Assembly (NCBI GenBank): GCA_964580965.1
Contig: CAZOLZ010000062.1
Coordinates: 1-10,421 of the forward strand
DNA: 10,421 nucleotides
Source of the DNA: CAIUKX01 sp964580965
GTDB taxonomy: Bacteria; Bacteroidota; Bacteroidia; Flavobacteriales_D; Crocinitomicaceae
Reading direction: 5' to 3'
The position numbers and the translations under genes are program-made. Positions 1-7,394 of the stretch are shown here, in pieces (position 1 is the first letter of the stretch; each line of letters begins with the position of its first letter). The notes beneath the pieces were generated by a model that worked only from the letters and a program-made list of their open reading frames with translations, was not told where the DNA came from and ran no database searches.

Positions 1-1044
1 GGAGCTAAAATCGTTCCTTTTGCTGGCTACAATATGCCTGTTCAATATGAGGGTGTAAATATTGAACACGACACCGTGAGAAATGGCGTTGGAATTTTTG
101 ATGTTTCTCATATGGGGGAATTTATTTTGAAAGGAGAAAATGCTGAAGCCTTAATACAAAAAGTTACTACAAATGATATTTCTACCATTCCTGATGGTAA
201 AGCACAATACACTTGTATGCCAAATGGAAAAGGCGGGATTATAGATGACCTAATCGTATACAAAATAAACGATAAAGAATTTTTCTTAGTTGTTAACGCT
301 TCAAACATTCAAAAAGACTGGGATTGGATTTCATCTCACAACGACATGAATGTTGACATGCAAAACTTATCTGATGAATATTCTTTATTTGCTGTTCAAG
401 GTCCAAAAGCGTCAGAGGCGATGCAATCATTAACTTCTGTAAATTTATCAGATATGGGATACTACACGTTCCAAATTAATACATTCGCTGGAGTTTCTGA
501 TGTAATCATATCAGCTACAGGATATACTGGTGCAGGAGGATTTGAAATTTATGTTAAAAATACAGATGCTGAAAAAGTTTTTGAAGCGATTATGAAGAAC
601 GGTGACTCATTTGGAATAAAACCAATTGGATTAGCTGCTCGAGATACATTGAGATTAGAAATGGGATTCTGTTTGTATGGAAACGATATCGATGATAGTA
701 CATCTCCAATTGAGGCTGGATTGGGATGGATAACGAAATTTAACAAGAATTTTATCGATGCTGACTATTTGAAAAAACAAAAAGAAGAAGGAGTTCAACG
801 TAAGTTAGTTGCCTTTGAAATGATTGACAGAGGAATTCCACGTCATGATTATGACATTGTTGACGCCAATGGAGATAAAATTGGGAAAGTAACTTCAGGG
901 ACAATGTCACCAAGTTTAAAAATTGGCATTGGTTTGGGATATGTAACAATAAACAATTCTAAATTGGATAGCGAAATTTTCATACAAATCAGAGGCAAAG
1001 GTGTAAAAGCTAAAGTTGTCAAAGCTCCATTTTACAAAAAGTAA
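1..1044 (+). CDS. gcvT: Aminomethyltransferase, glycine cleavage system T protein (5' end outside window)
   Basis: This is the cytoplasmic T-protein of the glycine cleavage complex. It takes the aminomethyl group from lipoylated H-protein, passes the one-carbon unit to tetrahydrofolate and releases ammonia. The reading frame is open from base 1 (GAKIVPFAGYNMPVQYEG), which is the usual family N-terminal stretch. The ATG at 34 is therefore internal, and I infer that roughly a dozen residues lie to the left of the window. Recognisable motifs are FDVSHMGEF, the NASNIQKDWDWI segment whose Asp (codon at 316-318) aligns with the catalytic Asp of the family (Asp101 in E. coli), the glycine-rich TGYTGAGGFE segment, and a C-terminal barrel containing VTSGTMSPSL. 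The 347 visible codons end at TAA, close to full family length. The gene converges on the epimerase gene and shares a terminator with it. No gcvH or gcvP is visible. Confidence 0.96.
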   Translation, partial: GAKIVPFAGYNMPVQYEGVNIEHDTVRNGVGIFDVSHMGEFILKGENAEALIQKVTTNDISTIPDGKAQYTCMPNGKGGIIDDLIVYKINDKEFFLVVNASNIQKDWDWISSHNDMNVDMQNLSDEYSLFAVQGPKASEAMQSLTSVNLSDMGYYTFQINTFAGVSDVIISATGYTGAGGFEIYVKNTDAEKVFEAIMKNGDSFGIKPIGLAARDTLRLEMGFCLYGNDIDDSTSPIEAGLGWITKFNKNFIDADYLKKQKEEGVQRKLVAFEMIDRGIPRHDYDIVDANGDKIGKVTSGTMSPSLKIGIGLGYVTINNSKLDSEIFIQIRGKGVKAKVVKAPFYKK

Positions 1045-1070
1045 ATAACATATTATTACATTGAAAAATT

Positions 1071-1104
1071 AAAGTAGAGACGAATTCTAATTTGCCTCTA
1101 CTTT
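1071..1104. terminator. Bidirectional intrinsic terminator between gcvT and the epimerase gene
   Basis: AAAGTAGAG (1071-1079) pairs perfectly with CTCTACTTT (1096-1104), giving a 9-bp stem with a 16-nt loop. On the plus strand the stem runs into a T-rich stretch (TTTTATTA). Read from the minus strand it is followed by TAATTTTTC. It can therefore end both converging transcripts. Its right arm ends two bases before the stop codon of the minus-strand gene, so the 62-bp gap is almost wholly used by this element. Confidence 0.8.
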
Positions 1105-1106
1105 TA

Positions 1107-1988
1107 TTACTCATTAATTTCAATTGAAAAACTTGCGTTATAAACTCCTTCTGGAGTTATCTCAATAATACCATCTTTCGTTTTAAAATCATGATTTGTA
1201 TTTTCAGCATCAGTAACACCTAACCAAGGCTCAACACAAACAAAATCGCCATCTGGTTTTGCCCAAATCCCGAGGTAATTAAAATCAGGGTAATCAATAG
1301 TCAAAAAATTTGGTGACTTATTCGATTTTAAATGTACTTTTCTTGAATTTATTTTTTTGAAAACTAACGCGTCGTCCTGAAAAAGATCATGTGTCAGATG
1401 AATACAACTTGAATTTTCCATAAACAATTCAGAGTCGGTCCCTAAAAGACCATCCTTTGTTACTTTCCAACGATTTAACGTCTCTTTCTTTTCAAATTCC
1501 AAAAAGTAATCATCGTAACGTTCATTTTTGTTAAAAGGGCAATTAAATGCTGGATGACCTCCTAAAGAAAAATACATCGATTTAGTTACAGATAAATTGA
1601 AGACTTTATGTTTAACCAACAACTTACTTCCACTCAATTGAAAAGTAATCTGAAAATCAAATTCAAAAGGGTATTTTAATTTAGTTTCTTCACTAAACTG
1701 ATAGCCTATCCTTAACTCATCAGTTGAATGATGGAGTATTTTCAAATCATTATTATTTCGAATAAAACCGTGTTTTGAGACCTGATACTTTTTTCCTTCG
1801 TATAAATAATACCCATCTTTTAAAGCCCCTATAATTGGAAATAAAACTGGAGCTGTACTCCCCCATATTTTTTTAACTCCACCCCAACAATACTCAATGT
1901 TTGTATTATGACTTTTTAAAGAACATATTTCAGCTCCAATTAAATTGATATCAACTTTAATTTCACTATTGGAGATAGTCAAAATCAT
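1107..1988 (-). CDS. Aldose 1-epimerase family protein (LacX-like)
   Basis: This 293-residue protein belongs to the galactose-mutarotase (aldose 1-epimerase) fold. Family members interconvert alpha and beta anomers of sugars or sugar phosphates; the substrate here cannot be told from sequence. Visible active-site segments are SKHGFIR (His73), SLGGHPAFN (His145), FQDDALVF (Asp205/206) and CVEPW (Glu253, aligning with the general-base Glu). The short length and the HGF...GGHPAF...VEPW pattern fit the LacX-like branch better than classical GalM, which is usually longer. No signal peptide is visible, so it should be cytoplasmic. Its ATG overlaps the TGA of the upstream lipoprotein peptidase (ATGA, 1985-1988), which implies translational coupling. 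The neighbouring genes give no hint of a sugar pathway. Confidence 0.88.
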   Translation of the reverse strand: MILTISNSEIKVDINLIGAEICSLKSHNTNIEYCWGGVKKIWGSTAPVLFPIIGALKDGYYLYEGKKYQVSKHGFIRNNNDLKILHHSTDELRIGYQFSEETKLKYPFEFDFQITFQLSGSKLLVKHKVFNLSVTKSMYFSLGGHPAFNCPFNKNERYDDYFLEFEKKETLNRWKVTKDGLLGTDSELFMENSSCIHLTHDLFQDDALVFKKINSRKVHLKSNKSPNFLTIDYPDFNYLGIWAKPDGDFVCVEPWLGVTDAENTNHDFKTKDGIIEITPEGVYNASFSIEINE

Positions 1989-3889
1989 TGATTAGATATA
2001 TTTAAAATTGAAGCAATTGTATTTGAAGAAACATAATGATAATTTGATTTAGCTACTTCAAAAGTTTTTATAGCCCACTCTCGATCTTCTTCCTTTTGAA
2101 CTAAAGCATTGTATATTGGTTCTATATACTTCCTTCTACCAACTTTAGTTAAGAATTTATACATGTCTTCTCTAACACCTTTGTAATTATTTTTTATTGC
2201 TAACACATACCACTCAGTCATTATTTCGGAATTCCCACAAGATTTAAACTCCAATTGTTGATCAATTTTAATCAATAAACTTGTATCAATTTGAGCAGGT
2301 AATGCCCTTATAAAAACCTGCCATTCTTGTGTAAGGAAATCCTGTCTTTTTAAATTGGAATTCAACCCCTTGATACCGTTATAAAAATCTGATGCTAATT
2401 GTTGCATTTTTTGAAACCTTGGAGGATTTAATTTAATACAATTTGAAGGTAAACCTGGATTATATAACCACTGCTTTGTGTTAAATTCAACCTTATTCGG
2501 TAGCAATAAATTACGATTTAGAAAACTTTCAAAATCTTGAGTTGTTAACGTTTTAAAAGCATATTCATTAAAATACTTTTTCATGAATTGATCAAACTTC
2601 AATCTTCCAACATAATTTTCTAAAGTTTTTAAAAAAAATGCCCCTTTAACATAGGCAATAGATGTCATCCCTGCATCCGGATCTCTACCTTTCAAATCTA
2701 GTTTCAATTGAGTATCCTCAGGGAATTCACTTGAAGAAATAACCTTTAATTCATGTTGTAACTCTTGAAATTCAATAAAAGCTAAAATATCAGCTTTTTC
2801 TTTACCATACAACTCCTCCATGATTCGATTTTCAAAATAAACCGTAAATCCTTCATTTAACCAGAAATCCTCCCAAGTAGAGTTAGTGACTAAATTCCCA
2901 GACCAAGAATGAGCTAATTCATGAGCAATAACAGACACCAAACTTCTATCACCTGTCAATAAAGTTGGACTTACAAAAGTTAATCTAGGATTCTCCATTC
3001 CTCCAAAAGGAAAAGAATAAGGCAAAACTAAAACATCATATTGCTCCCACCTATATTTTCCATAGATTTTTTCAGCCGCATTCATCATTTCAGGGAGGTC
3101 TTCAAATTCATAAGCACAAGTATCTATCAATCCTGGCTCAGCATAAACTCCACAGTTTGGTCCTAATTCTTTATAAACAATATCTCCTGCAGCAAGTGAA
3201 ATTAAATAACTAGGTATAGCCTGTTTCATTTCAAAATGGTACAAACCTGTTTCATTTTTCTCTACTGGATTATCCGCACTCATTAAAGCTATTAAATTAT
3301 TAGGAACTTTAATATCAGCTGAGTAAGTTATTCGATTTGAAGGAATATCTTGGATTGGAATCCATGACCTTGTTAGAATAGCCTCACCTTGGGTATACAT
3401 AAATGGATGTTGTTTCCCTTGTGTTAAGGCTTCAGGCAACCAATCTATTGCCTCTGTTTTTTGAGTAGTCTTATAATAAATATTGACTTTTGTAGTTTTT
3501 GTATCAATCCTAACAAATAAAGGTTGACCTAACAACTCATCTGTTTGACCAAGTAAATAATTAGTCTCTACTTCTTGCCCTTTTTCTCCTAGTGTTATTT
3601 TTTGGATATCTAGATTTTTCACATCTAAAATCATTGTATCAACTTTTTTAAGTTGTTTGATATCATGTCTTGCTACTCCATAAATCACATTACTTTCAAA
3701 ATTAACATCAAGCTCAAGATGCAAATGAACCGTTTTAACTTTATTCACATTTGAGTAGCTGTGTTTCATGTAAACTTTATTAGTAACAATATTAGAAGGT
3801 ATTTCAGGTTTTTCAGCTGGATTTTGTGTACACGAAAAAGCTACTAAAAGAATAATTGCAAGAAGTGAAAGCTTATAAATTTTATACAT
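1985..3889 (-). CDS. M1 family metallopeptidase lipoprotein (leukotriene A4 hydrolase/aminopeptidase-like)
   Basis: This is a 634-residue zinc aminopeptidase of the M1 family that removes N-terminal residues from peptides. It starts with a short basic, then hydrophobic signal (MYKIYKLSLLAIILLVAFSC). Cys20 follows a lipobox-like AFS, so I infer a lipoprotein exported across the inner membrane and anchored in a membrane. The N-terminal beta domain covers about residues 45-230. The catalytic domain carries GGMEN (296-300), HELAH (His323, Glu324, His327) and the third zinc ligand Glu346 in NEGF. The spacing is the one known for this family. The Tyr of AYVKG (Tyr413) matches the catalytic tyrosine region. 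About residues 490-630 are helical, like the C-terminal domain of leukotriene A4 hydrolase, and the total length also fits that branch. It is the first gene of a two-gene unit overlapping the epimerase gene. Epoxide hydrolase activity cannot be claimed. Confidence 0.93.
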   Translation of the reverse strand: MYKIYKLSLLAIILLVAFSCTQNPAEKPEIPSNIVTNKVYMKHSYSNVNKVKTVHLHLELDVNFESNVIYGVARHDIKQLKKVDTMILDVKNLDIQKITLGEKGQEVETNYLLGQTDELLGQPLFVRIDTKTTKVNIYYKTTQKTEAIDWLPEALTQGKQHPFMYTQGEAILTRSWIPIQDIPSNRITYSADIKVPNNLIALMSADNPVEKNETGLYHFEMKQAIPSYLISLAAGDIVYKELGPNCGVYAEPGLIDTCAYEFEDLPEMMNAAEKIYGKYRWEQYDVLVLPYSFPFGGMENPRLTFVSPTLLTGDRSLVSVIAHELAHSWSGNLVTNSTWEDFWLNEGFTVYFENRIMEELYGKEKADILAFIEFQELQHELKVISSSEFPEDTQLKLDLKGRDPDAGMTSIAYVKGAFFLKTLENYVGRLKFDQFMKKYFNEYAFKTLTTQDFESFLNRNLLLPNKVEFNTKQWLYNPGLPSNCIKLNPPRFQKMQQLASDFYNGIKGLNSNLKRQDFLTQEWQVFIRALPAQIDTSLLIKIDQQLEFKSCGNSEIMTEWYVLAIKNNYKGVREDMYKFLTKVGRRKYIEPIYNALVQKEEDREWAIKTFEVAKSNYHYVSSNTIASILNISNQ

Positions 3890-4072
3890 ATTATTATGTA
3901 ATTATCTTTTTTGATGAGTTCTTAATGCAATAATACTGATTAATTTTTTGATTTATGATCGTTTTTGATTTTGATTTTAAATGAATCTAAACCATAATAA
4001 TTGAAATATTTTAACCTAAAACCGCTATTTTTCGTTGATTTAGCTTAACTTTGCTCAAATTTTTTTATTAAG
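3890..4072. other. Divergent intergenic region between the M1 peptidase gene and thrS
   Basis: These 183 bp separate divergently transcribed genes and must hold promoters for both. The sequence is strongly AT-rich, with several TTTTTGATTT-like tracts around 3944-3980. The plus-strand -7 box for thrS is listed separately. For the peptidase the best minus-strand match is TATTATTG (3935 to 3928), one mismatch from TAnnTTTG and without a clear -33 partner, so I do not call it. I see no small gene, T-box leader or stable hairpin here. Confidence 0.6.
4046..4053 (+). promoter_or_regulatory. Bacteroidota-type -7 promoter box of thrS
   Basis: TAACTTTG is an exact match to the TAnnTTTG -7 element known from Bacteroidota primary sigma factors. 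It lies 19 bp upstream of the thrS ATG, so transcription would start around 4058-4062 and the leader would be only about 10-15 nt. No convincing TTG/TTTG -33 element stands at the usual distance. The assignment therefore rests on the -7 box and its position. Confidence 0.55.
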
Positions 4073-6016
4073 ATGATTAATATAACTCTTCCTGACGGAT
4101 CAGTCAAACAATATGAAACTGGAGCTAGTTCTTTAGATGTTGCTAAAAGCATATCTGAAGGTCTTGCAAGAAATGTATTAGCTGCAAAAGTTAATGATCA
4201 AGTTATTGATGCTTTTAAACCATTGACTGAAGATGCTACAATGCAACTTTTAACCTGGAATGATCAAGAAGGAAAATCAACCATGTGGCATTCATCTGCC
4301 CACTTAATGGCTGAGGCAATAGAGTTTTATTACCCAGGGGTAAAGTTAGCCATAGGCCCACCAATTGCAAATGGTTTCTACTATGATGTTGACTTCTTAG
4401 ACCATACCATTAGTGAAAAAGATTTAGAAAAAATCGAACAAAAAATGAAAGAATTAGCTAAAGCTAAAAATCCATTTGTTCGAAAAGAAGTTTCAAAAGC
4501 AGATGCTATTTCTTTTTTCAAAGAAAAAAATGACCCTTACAAATTAGAATTACTTGAAAATTTGGAAGATGGTAACATCTCATTTTACACTCAAGGAAAT
4601 TTCACAGATCTATGTAGAGGGCCACACGTACCAGACACAGGTTTTATTAAGGCTATTAAATTGACTTCAATTGCAGGAGCATATTGGAGAGGAGACGAGA
4701 ACAACAAACAATTAACCCGTATTTATGGAATAACTTTCCCTAAAAATAGTGAGTTAAATGAATATCTTGAAAAATTAGAAGAAGCTAAAAAAAGAGACCA
4801 TAGAAAGTTAGGTAAAGAGTTAGAATTGTTTACCTTCTCACAAAGAGTTGGACAAGGATTACCTCTTTGGCTCCCAAAAGGAGCTGCTTTAAGAGAAAGA
4901 TTAGAAAATTTCTTGAAAAAAGCTCAACGTCAATCAGGATATGATCAGGTTATCTCCCCTCATATTGGAAGTAAAGATCTTTACGTTTGTTCTGGACATT
5001 ATGAAAAATACGGTGCTGATTCATTTCAACCAATTCATACTCCTGATGAAAATGAAGAATTTTTATTAAAACCAATGAACTGCCCTCATCACTGTGAGAT
5101 TTACAAATCTAAACCAAGATCATATAAGGATTTACCCGTTCGTTTTGCTGAATTTGGTACAGTTTACAGATATGAACAAAGTGGAGAGCTACATGGATTA
5201 ACAAGAGTTAGAGGTTTTACTCAAGACGATGCTCACATTTTTTGTACACAAGATCAAGTGAAAGATGAATTTAAAAAAGTAATCGATTTAGTTTTATATA
5301 TTTTCAAGACACTAAAATTTGAAAACTTCAAAGCTCAAATTTCACTAAGAGATCCAGAAAACCCCAAAAAATATATCGGTTCTAACGATAATTGGGTAAA
5401 AGCAGAACAGGCAATAATTGAAGCTGCAGAAGAAAAAGAACTTCAAACTGTTGTTGAGTATGGTGAAGCAGCTTTTTATGGACCAAAATTAGACTTCATG
5501 GTACAGGATGCACTTGGACGTGAATGGCAATTAGGTACTATTCAGGTTGATTATAATCTACCTGAAAGATTTGAGCTTGAATATACAGGTTCGGATAATC
5601 AAAAACATAGACCAGTAATGATACATAGAGCTCCATTTGGTTCTATGGAACGTTTTGTTGCTGTTCTATTGGAGCACTGTGCTGGAGATTTCCCATTATG
5701 GCTTAGTATCGACCAAGTAGCGATATTGCCTATTAGCGATAAATACAATGAATATGCTCAAAAAGTATTAAATTTGCTAAATAATTCCGATATTCGCGGT
5801 TTCGTTGATGACAGAAACGAGAAAGTAGGAAAGAAAATTAGAGAGGCAGAATTGAAAAAAATCCCTTTCATGTTAATCATTGGTGAAAAAGAAGCGGACA
5901 AAAATGAAGTTTCTGTTAGACAAAGGTTAGAAGGAGATTTGGGTTCAATGTCAATTGAAAATTTTAAAAATTTAGTTGAGGAAACAATAAATAAAGAACT
6001 TTTAGTTAATGCATAA
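4073..6016 (+). CDS. thrS: Threonine--tRNA ligase
   Basis: This cytoplasmic class II synthetase charges tRNA-Thr with threonine and edits mischarged serine. The 647 residues hold all bacterial domains: TGS (about 1-62); the editing domain (about 63-225) with His73, His77, Cys181 and His185 in the HSSAH and CRGPH motifs; the catalytic core (about 245-535); and the anticodon-binding domain (about 545-640). The zinc ligands that select threonine are Cys337 (MNCPHH), His388 (DDAHIF) and His518 (MIHRAPFG). Motif 2 (RFAEFGTVYRYE) and motif 3 (GSMERF) are intact. The ATG is chosen because the TGS domain begins at once (MINITLPDG), as usual in the family, and because a -7 promoter box lies 19 bp upstream. 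It is the first gene of thrS-infC-rpmI-rplT, with only 8 bp before infC. No T-box or operator is visible in the very short leader. Confidence 0.98.
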   Translation: MINITLPDGSVKQYETGASSLDVAKSISEGLARNVLAAKVNDQVIDAFKPLTEDATMQLLTWNDQEGKSTMWHSSAHLMAEAIEFYYPGVKLAIGPPIANGFYYDVDFLDHTISEKDLEKIEQKMKELAKAKNPFVRKEVSKADAISFFKEKNDPYKLELLENLEDGNISFYTQGNFTDLCRGPHVPDTGFIKAIKLTSIAGAYWRGDENNKQLTRIYGITFPKNSELNEYLEKLEEAKKRDHRKLGKELELFTFSQRVGQGLPLWLPKGAALRERLENFLKKAQRQSGYDQVISPHIGSKDLYVCSGHYEKYGADSFQPIHTPDENEEFLLKPMNCPHHCEIYKSKPRSYKDLPVRFAEFGTVYRYEQSGELHGLTRVRGFTQDDAHIFCTQDQVKDEFKKVIDLVLYIFKTLKFENFKAQISLRDPENPKKYIGSNDNWVKAEQAIIEAAEEKELQTVVEYGEAAFYGPKLDFMVQDALGREWQLGTIQVDYNLPERFELEYTGSDNQKHRPVMIHRAPFGSMERFVAVLLEHCAGDFPLWLSIDQVAILPISDKYNEYAQKVLNLLNNSDIRGFVDDRNEKVGKKIREAELKKIPFMLIIGEKEADKNEVSVRQRLEGDLGSMSIENFKNLVEETINKELLVNA

Positions 6017-6024
6017 TAAATTTA

Positions 6025-6567
6025 ATGAGAGACAACAGAAAACCATTTAAAAGAAGAGAAGAAGACCAACACAGAATTAATGGTAAAATCTCTGCAAGAG
6101 AAATCAGACTAGTATTTGAAGGTAAAGAACCTCAAATAATTTCAACTTCAGAAGCTATAAAAATGGCAGATGAAGAAGGATTAGACTTAGTGGAAATTTC
6201 TCCAAAAGCTGTTCCGCCGGTTTGTAAAATAATGGATTACAGAAAATTTATTTACAACCAAAAGAAAAAGGAAAAAGAGTTAAAAGCGAAACAAGCAAAG
6301 GTTGAAGTTAAGGAAATCAGATTTGGTCCAAATACGGATGAACATGATTTCAATTTCAAATTAGCGCATGCTAAAAAATTCTTAGAACAAGGAAATAAAT
6401 TAAAAGCATATGTAATGTTCAAAGGACGTACTATTGTTTTTAAAGATAGAGGTGAAATCTTATTGTTAAAATTTGTTACTGAATTAGAGGAATATGGGAC
6501 AGTAGAACAGCTTCCTAAACTTGAAGGTAAGAAAATGATGATTATGATTAACCCAAAGAAAAAATAA
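6025..6567 (+). CDS. infC: Translation initiation factor IF-3
   Basis: IF-3 binds the 30S subunit, keeps it apart from 50S and checks start-codon and initiator-tRNA pairing. The 180-residue protein has a basic N-terminal tail (1-15), the N-domain (about 16-80) with GLDLVEISP (52-60) and PPVCKIMDY (64-72), a Lys-rich linker helix (about 79-95), and the C-domain (about 96-178) with KEIRF (96-100) and KGR (133-135). It begins 8 bp after thrS and has no Shine-Dalgarno sequence, only AT-rich bases, so it is probably translated by reinitiation or by a Bacteroidota-type start. The apparent start is an ordinary ATG. The rare AUU start that underlies infC autoregulation in E. coli is not obvious, although the frame stays open a few codons upstream. 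Confidence 0.97.
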   Translation: MRDNRKPFKRREEDQHRINGKISAREIRLVFEGKEPQIISTSEAIKMADEEGLDLVEISPKAVPPVCKIMDYRKFIYNQKKKEKELKAKQAKVEVKEIRFGPNTDEHDFNFKLAHAKKFLEQGNKLKAYVMFKGRTIVFKDRGEILLLKFVTELEEYGTVEQLPKLEGKKMMIMINPKKK

Positions 6568-6608
6568 TAAAGAAGCTGATATAGAGGTAATTTTAAAAAC
6601 GAAGAGAG

Positions 6609-6806
6609 ATGCCAAAAATGAAAACTAAATCTAGTGCAAAGAAGAGATTCACTGTAACTGGAAGCGGTAAAATTAAAAGAAAGCATGCTTTTAAAAGTCA
6701 CATCTTAACTAAGAAGACTAAAAAGCAAAAAAGAAATTTGACACATGCTGGTTTAGTTCATAAATCTGATGAGTCAAATATCAAATTACAATTATGTATG
6801 AAGTAA
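6609..6806 (+). CDS. rpmI: 50S ribosomal protein L35 (bL35)
   Basis: A small basic large-subunit protein of 65 residues, the normal length. The N-terminus MPKMKTKSSAKKRF and the core SGKIKRKHAFKSHI are diagnostic, followed by the basic stretch TKKTKKQKR. It lies 41 bp after infC in the conserved infC-rpmI-rplT order. The bases just before the ATG (GAAGAGAG) are only weakly purine-rich. L35 binds 23S rRNA and assembles in the same region of the subunit as L20, which explains the linkage. The gap after it is unusually long and structured and is described separately. Confidence 0.97.
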   Translation: MPKMKTKSSAKKRFTVTGSGKIKRKHAFKSHILTKKTKKQKRNLTHAGLVHKSDESNIKLQLCMK

Positions 6807-6954
6807 TAAAGCTTTGCTTTAATACTTTAATCATTCATTAATTGTTTAAAAATAGTCTGAAAAAGTTCAGACTGGTTTAAATTGTTTAACCCGGTAATGA
6901 GTAACTAAGTCTTTTGAAACAAAAAAGCACTTCTTACCAAAAAACTAAAAAATT
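6807..6954 (+). promoter_or_regulatory. Structured rpmI-rplT intergenic leader, candidate L20 control element
   Basis: This 148-nt gap is the longest inside the operon. AGTCTGAA (6854-6861) pairs perfectly with TTCAGACT (6866-6873) across a 4-nt loop, an 8-bp hairpin without a following U run, so it is not a standard terminator. The 3' arm can instead pair downstream: TTC with GAA (6916-6918), AGACT with AGTCT (6908-6912), and GTT (6875-6877) with AAC (6903-6905). The two folds exclude each other. A third option is ACTGG (6871-6875) with CCGGT (6891-6895), including one wobble. A short AT-rich hairpin (6807-6821) follows the rpmI stop. Autoregulation of this operon by L20 is known in other phyla. 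That it acts here is inference, and I cannot assign a named RNA family. Confidence 0.45.
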
Positions 6955-7302
6955 ATGCCAAGATCGGTAAATCACGTTGCATCAAGAGCACGTAGAAAAA
7001 ACTTTATGAAACTTGCCAAAGGATACTTTGGTAGAAGAAAAAATGTTTGGACTGTAGCAAAAAATGCTATTGAAAAAGGTTTAAACTATGCTTACGAGGG
7101 TCGTAAGCAAAAGAAAAGACATTTCCGTTCTTTATGGATTGCTCGTATTAATGCGGGTGCTCGTCAACACGGAATGAGCTATTCTCAATTCATGGGACAG
7201 CTTAACAAAAGCAACATTGAATTAAACAGAAAAGTTCTTGCTGATTTAGCAATGAATCACCCTGAAGCTTTCAAATCTGTTGTTGAAGCTGTTAAAAAAT
7301 AA
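6955..7302 (+). CDS. rplT: 50S ribosomal protein L20 (bL20)
   Basis: L20 binds 23S rRNA early and is needed to start 50S assembly; in several bacteria it also represses its own operon. The 115 residues match the family length. The N-terminal basic helix starts MPRSVNHVASRARRK, followed by KGYFGRRKN, then the globular part with RKQKKRHFRSLWI, ARINAGARQHGMSY and the C-terminal helix ending VEAVKK. The ATG follows an A-rich stretch without a Shine-Dalgarno sequence, as expected for Bacteroidota. It is the last gene of the thrS operon, preceded by the structured 148-nt gap and followed within 30 bp by a strong terminator. Confidence 0.98.
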   Translation: MPRSVNHVASRARRKNFMKLAKGYFGRRKNVWTVAKNAIEKGLNYAYEGRKQKKRHFRSLWIARINAGARQHGMSYSQFMGQLNKSNIELNRKVLADLAMNHPEAFKSVVEAVKK

Positions 7303-7330
7303 ATAAATGTTATTTCTCTATATCGCACAT

Positions 7331-7359
7331 AAAGGGCTGTCTTTTTAGTCAGCCCTTTT
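7331..7359 (+). terminator. Intrinsic terminator of the thrS-infC-rpmI-rplT operon
   Basis: AAAGGGCTG (7331-7339) pairs perfectly with CAGCCCTTT (7350-7358) around a 10-nt loop. The following plus-strand sequence is T-rich (TTTTGTTTTG). The GC-rich centre of the stem stands out in this AT-rich context. It lies 28 bp after the rplT stop and 36 bp before mutS2, separating the two transcription units. Confidence 0.88.
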
Positions 7360-7368
7360 GTTTTGCCC

Positions 7369-7376
7369 AAACTTTG
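7369..7376 (+). promoter_or_regulatory. Possible -7 promoter box of mutS2
   Basis: AAACTTTG differs from the Bacteroidota TAnnTTTG box at one base and sits 18 bp before the mutS2 ATG, almost the same spacing as the exact box before thrS. A promoter is needed here because a strong terminator ends just upstream. I see no clear -33 element, so the exact site is uncertain. Confidence 0.35.
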
Positions 7377-7394
7377 TTTAGCTAAATTAAGATA

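Noticed and set aside
34..1044. ATG at 34 as the start of gcvT
   Set aside because: The 11 codons before it are in frame and match the conserved family N-terminus (GAKIVPFAGYN).
3928..3935. TATTATTG as the -7 box of the M1 peptidase gene
   Set aside because: One mismatch in a very AT-rich region, with no -33 partner. Such matches are expected by chance.
6252..6701. Minus-strand 149-codon open frame across infC and rpmI
   Set aside because: It is antisense to two certain genes, its composition mirrors their Lys-rich codons, and it resembles no protein family.
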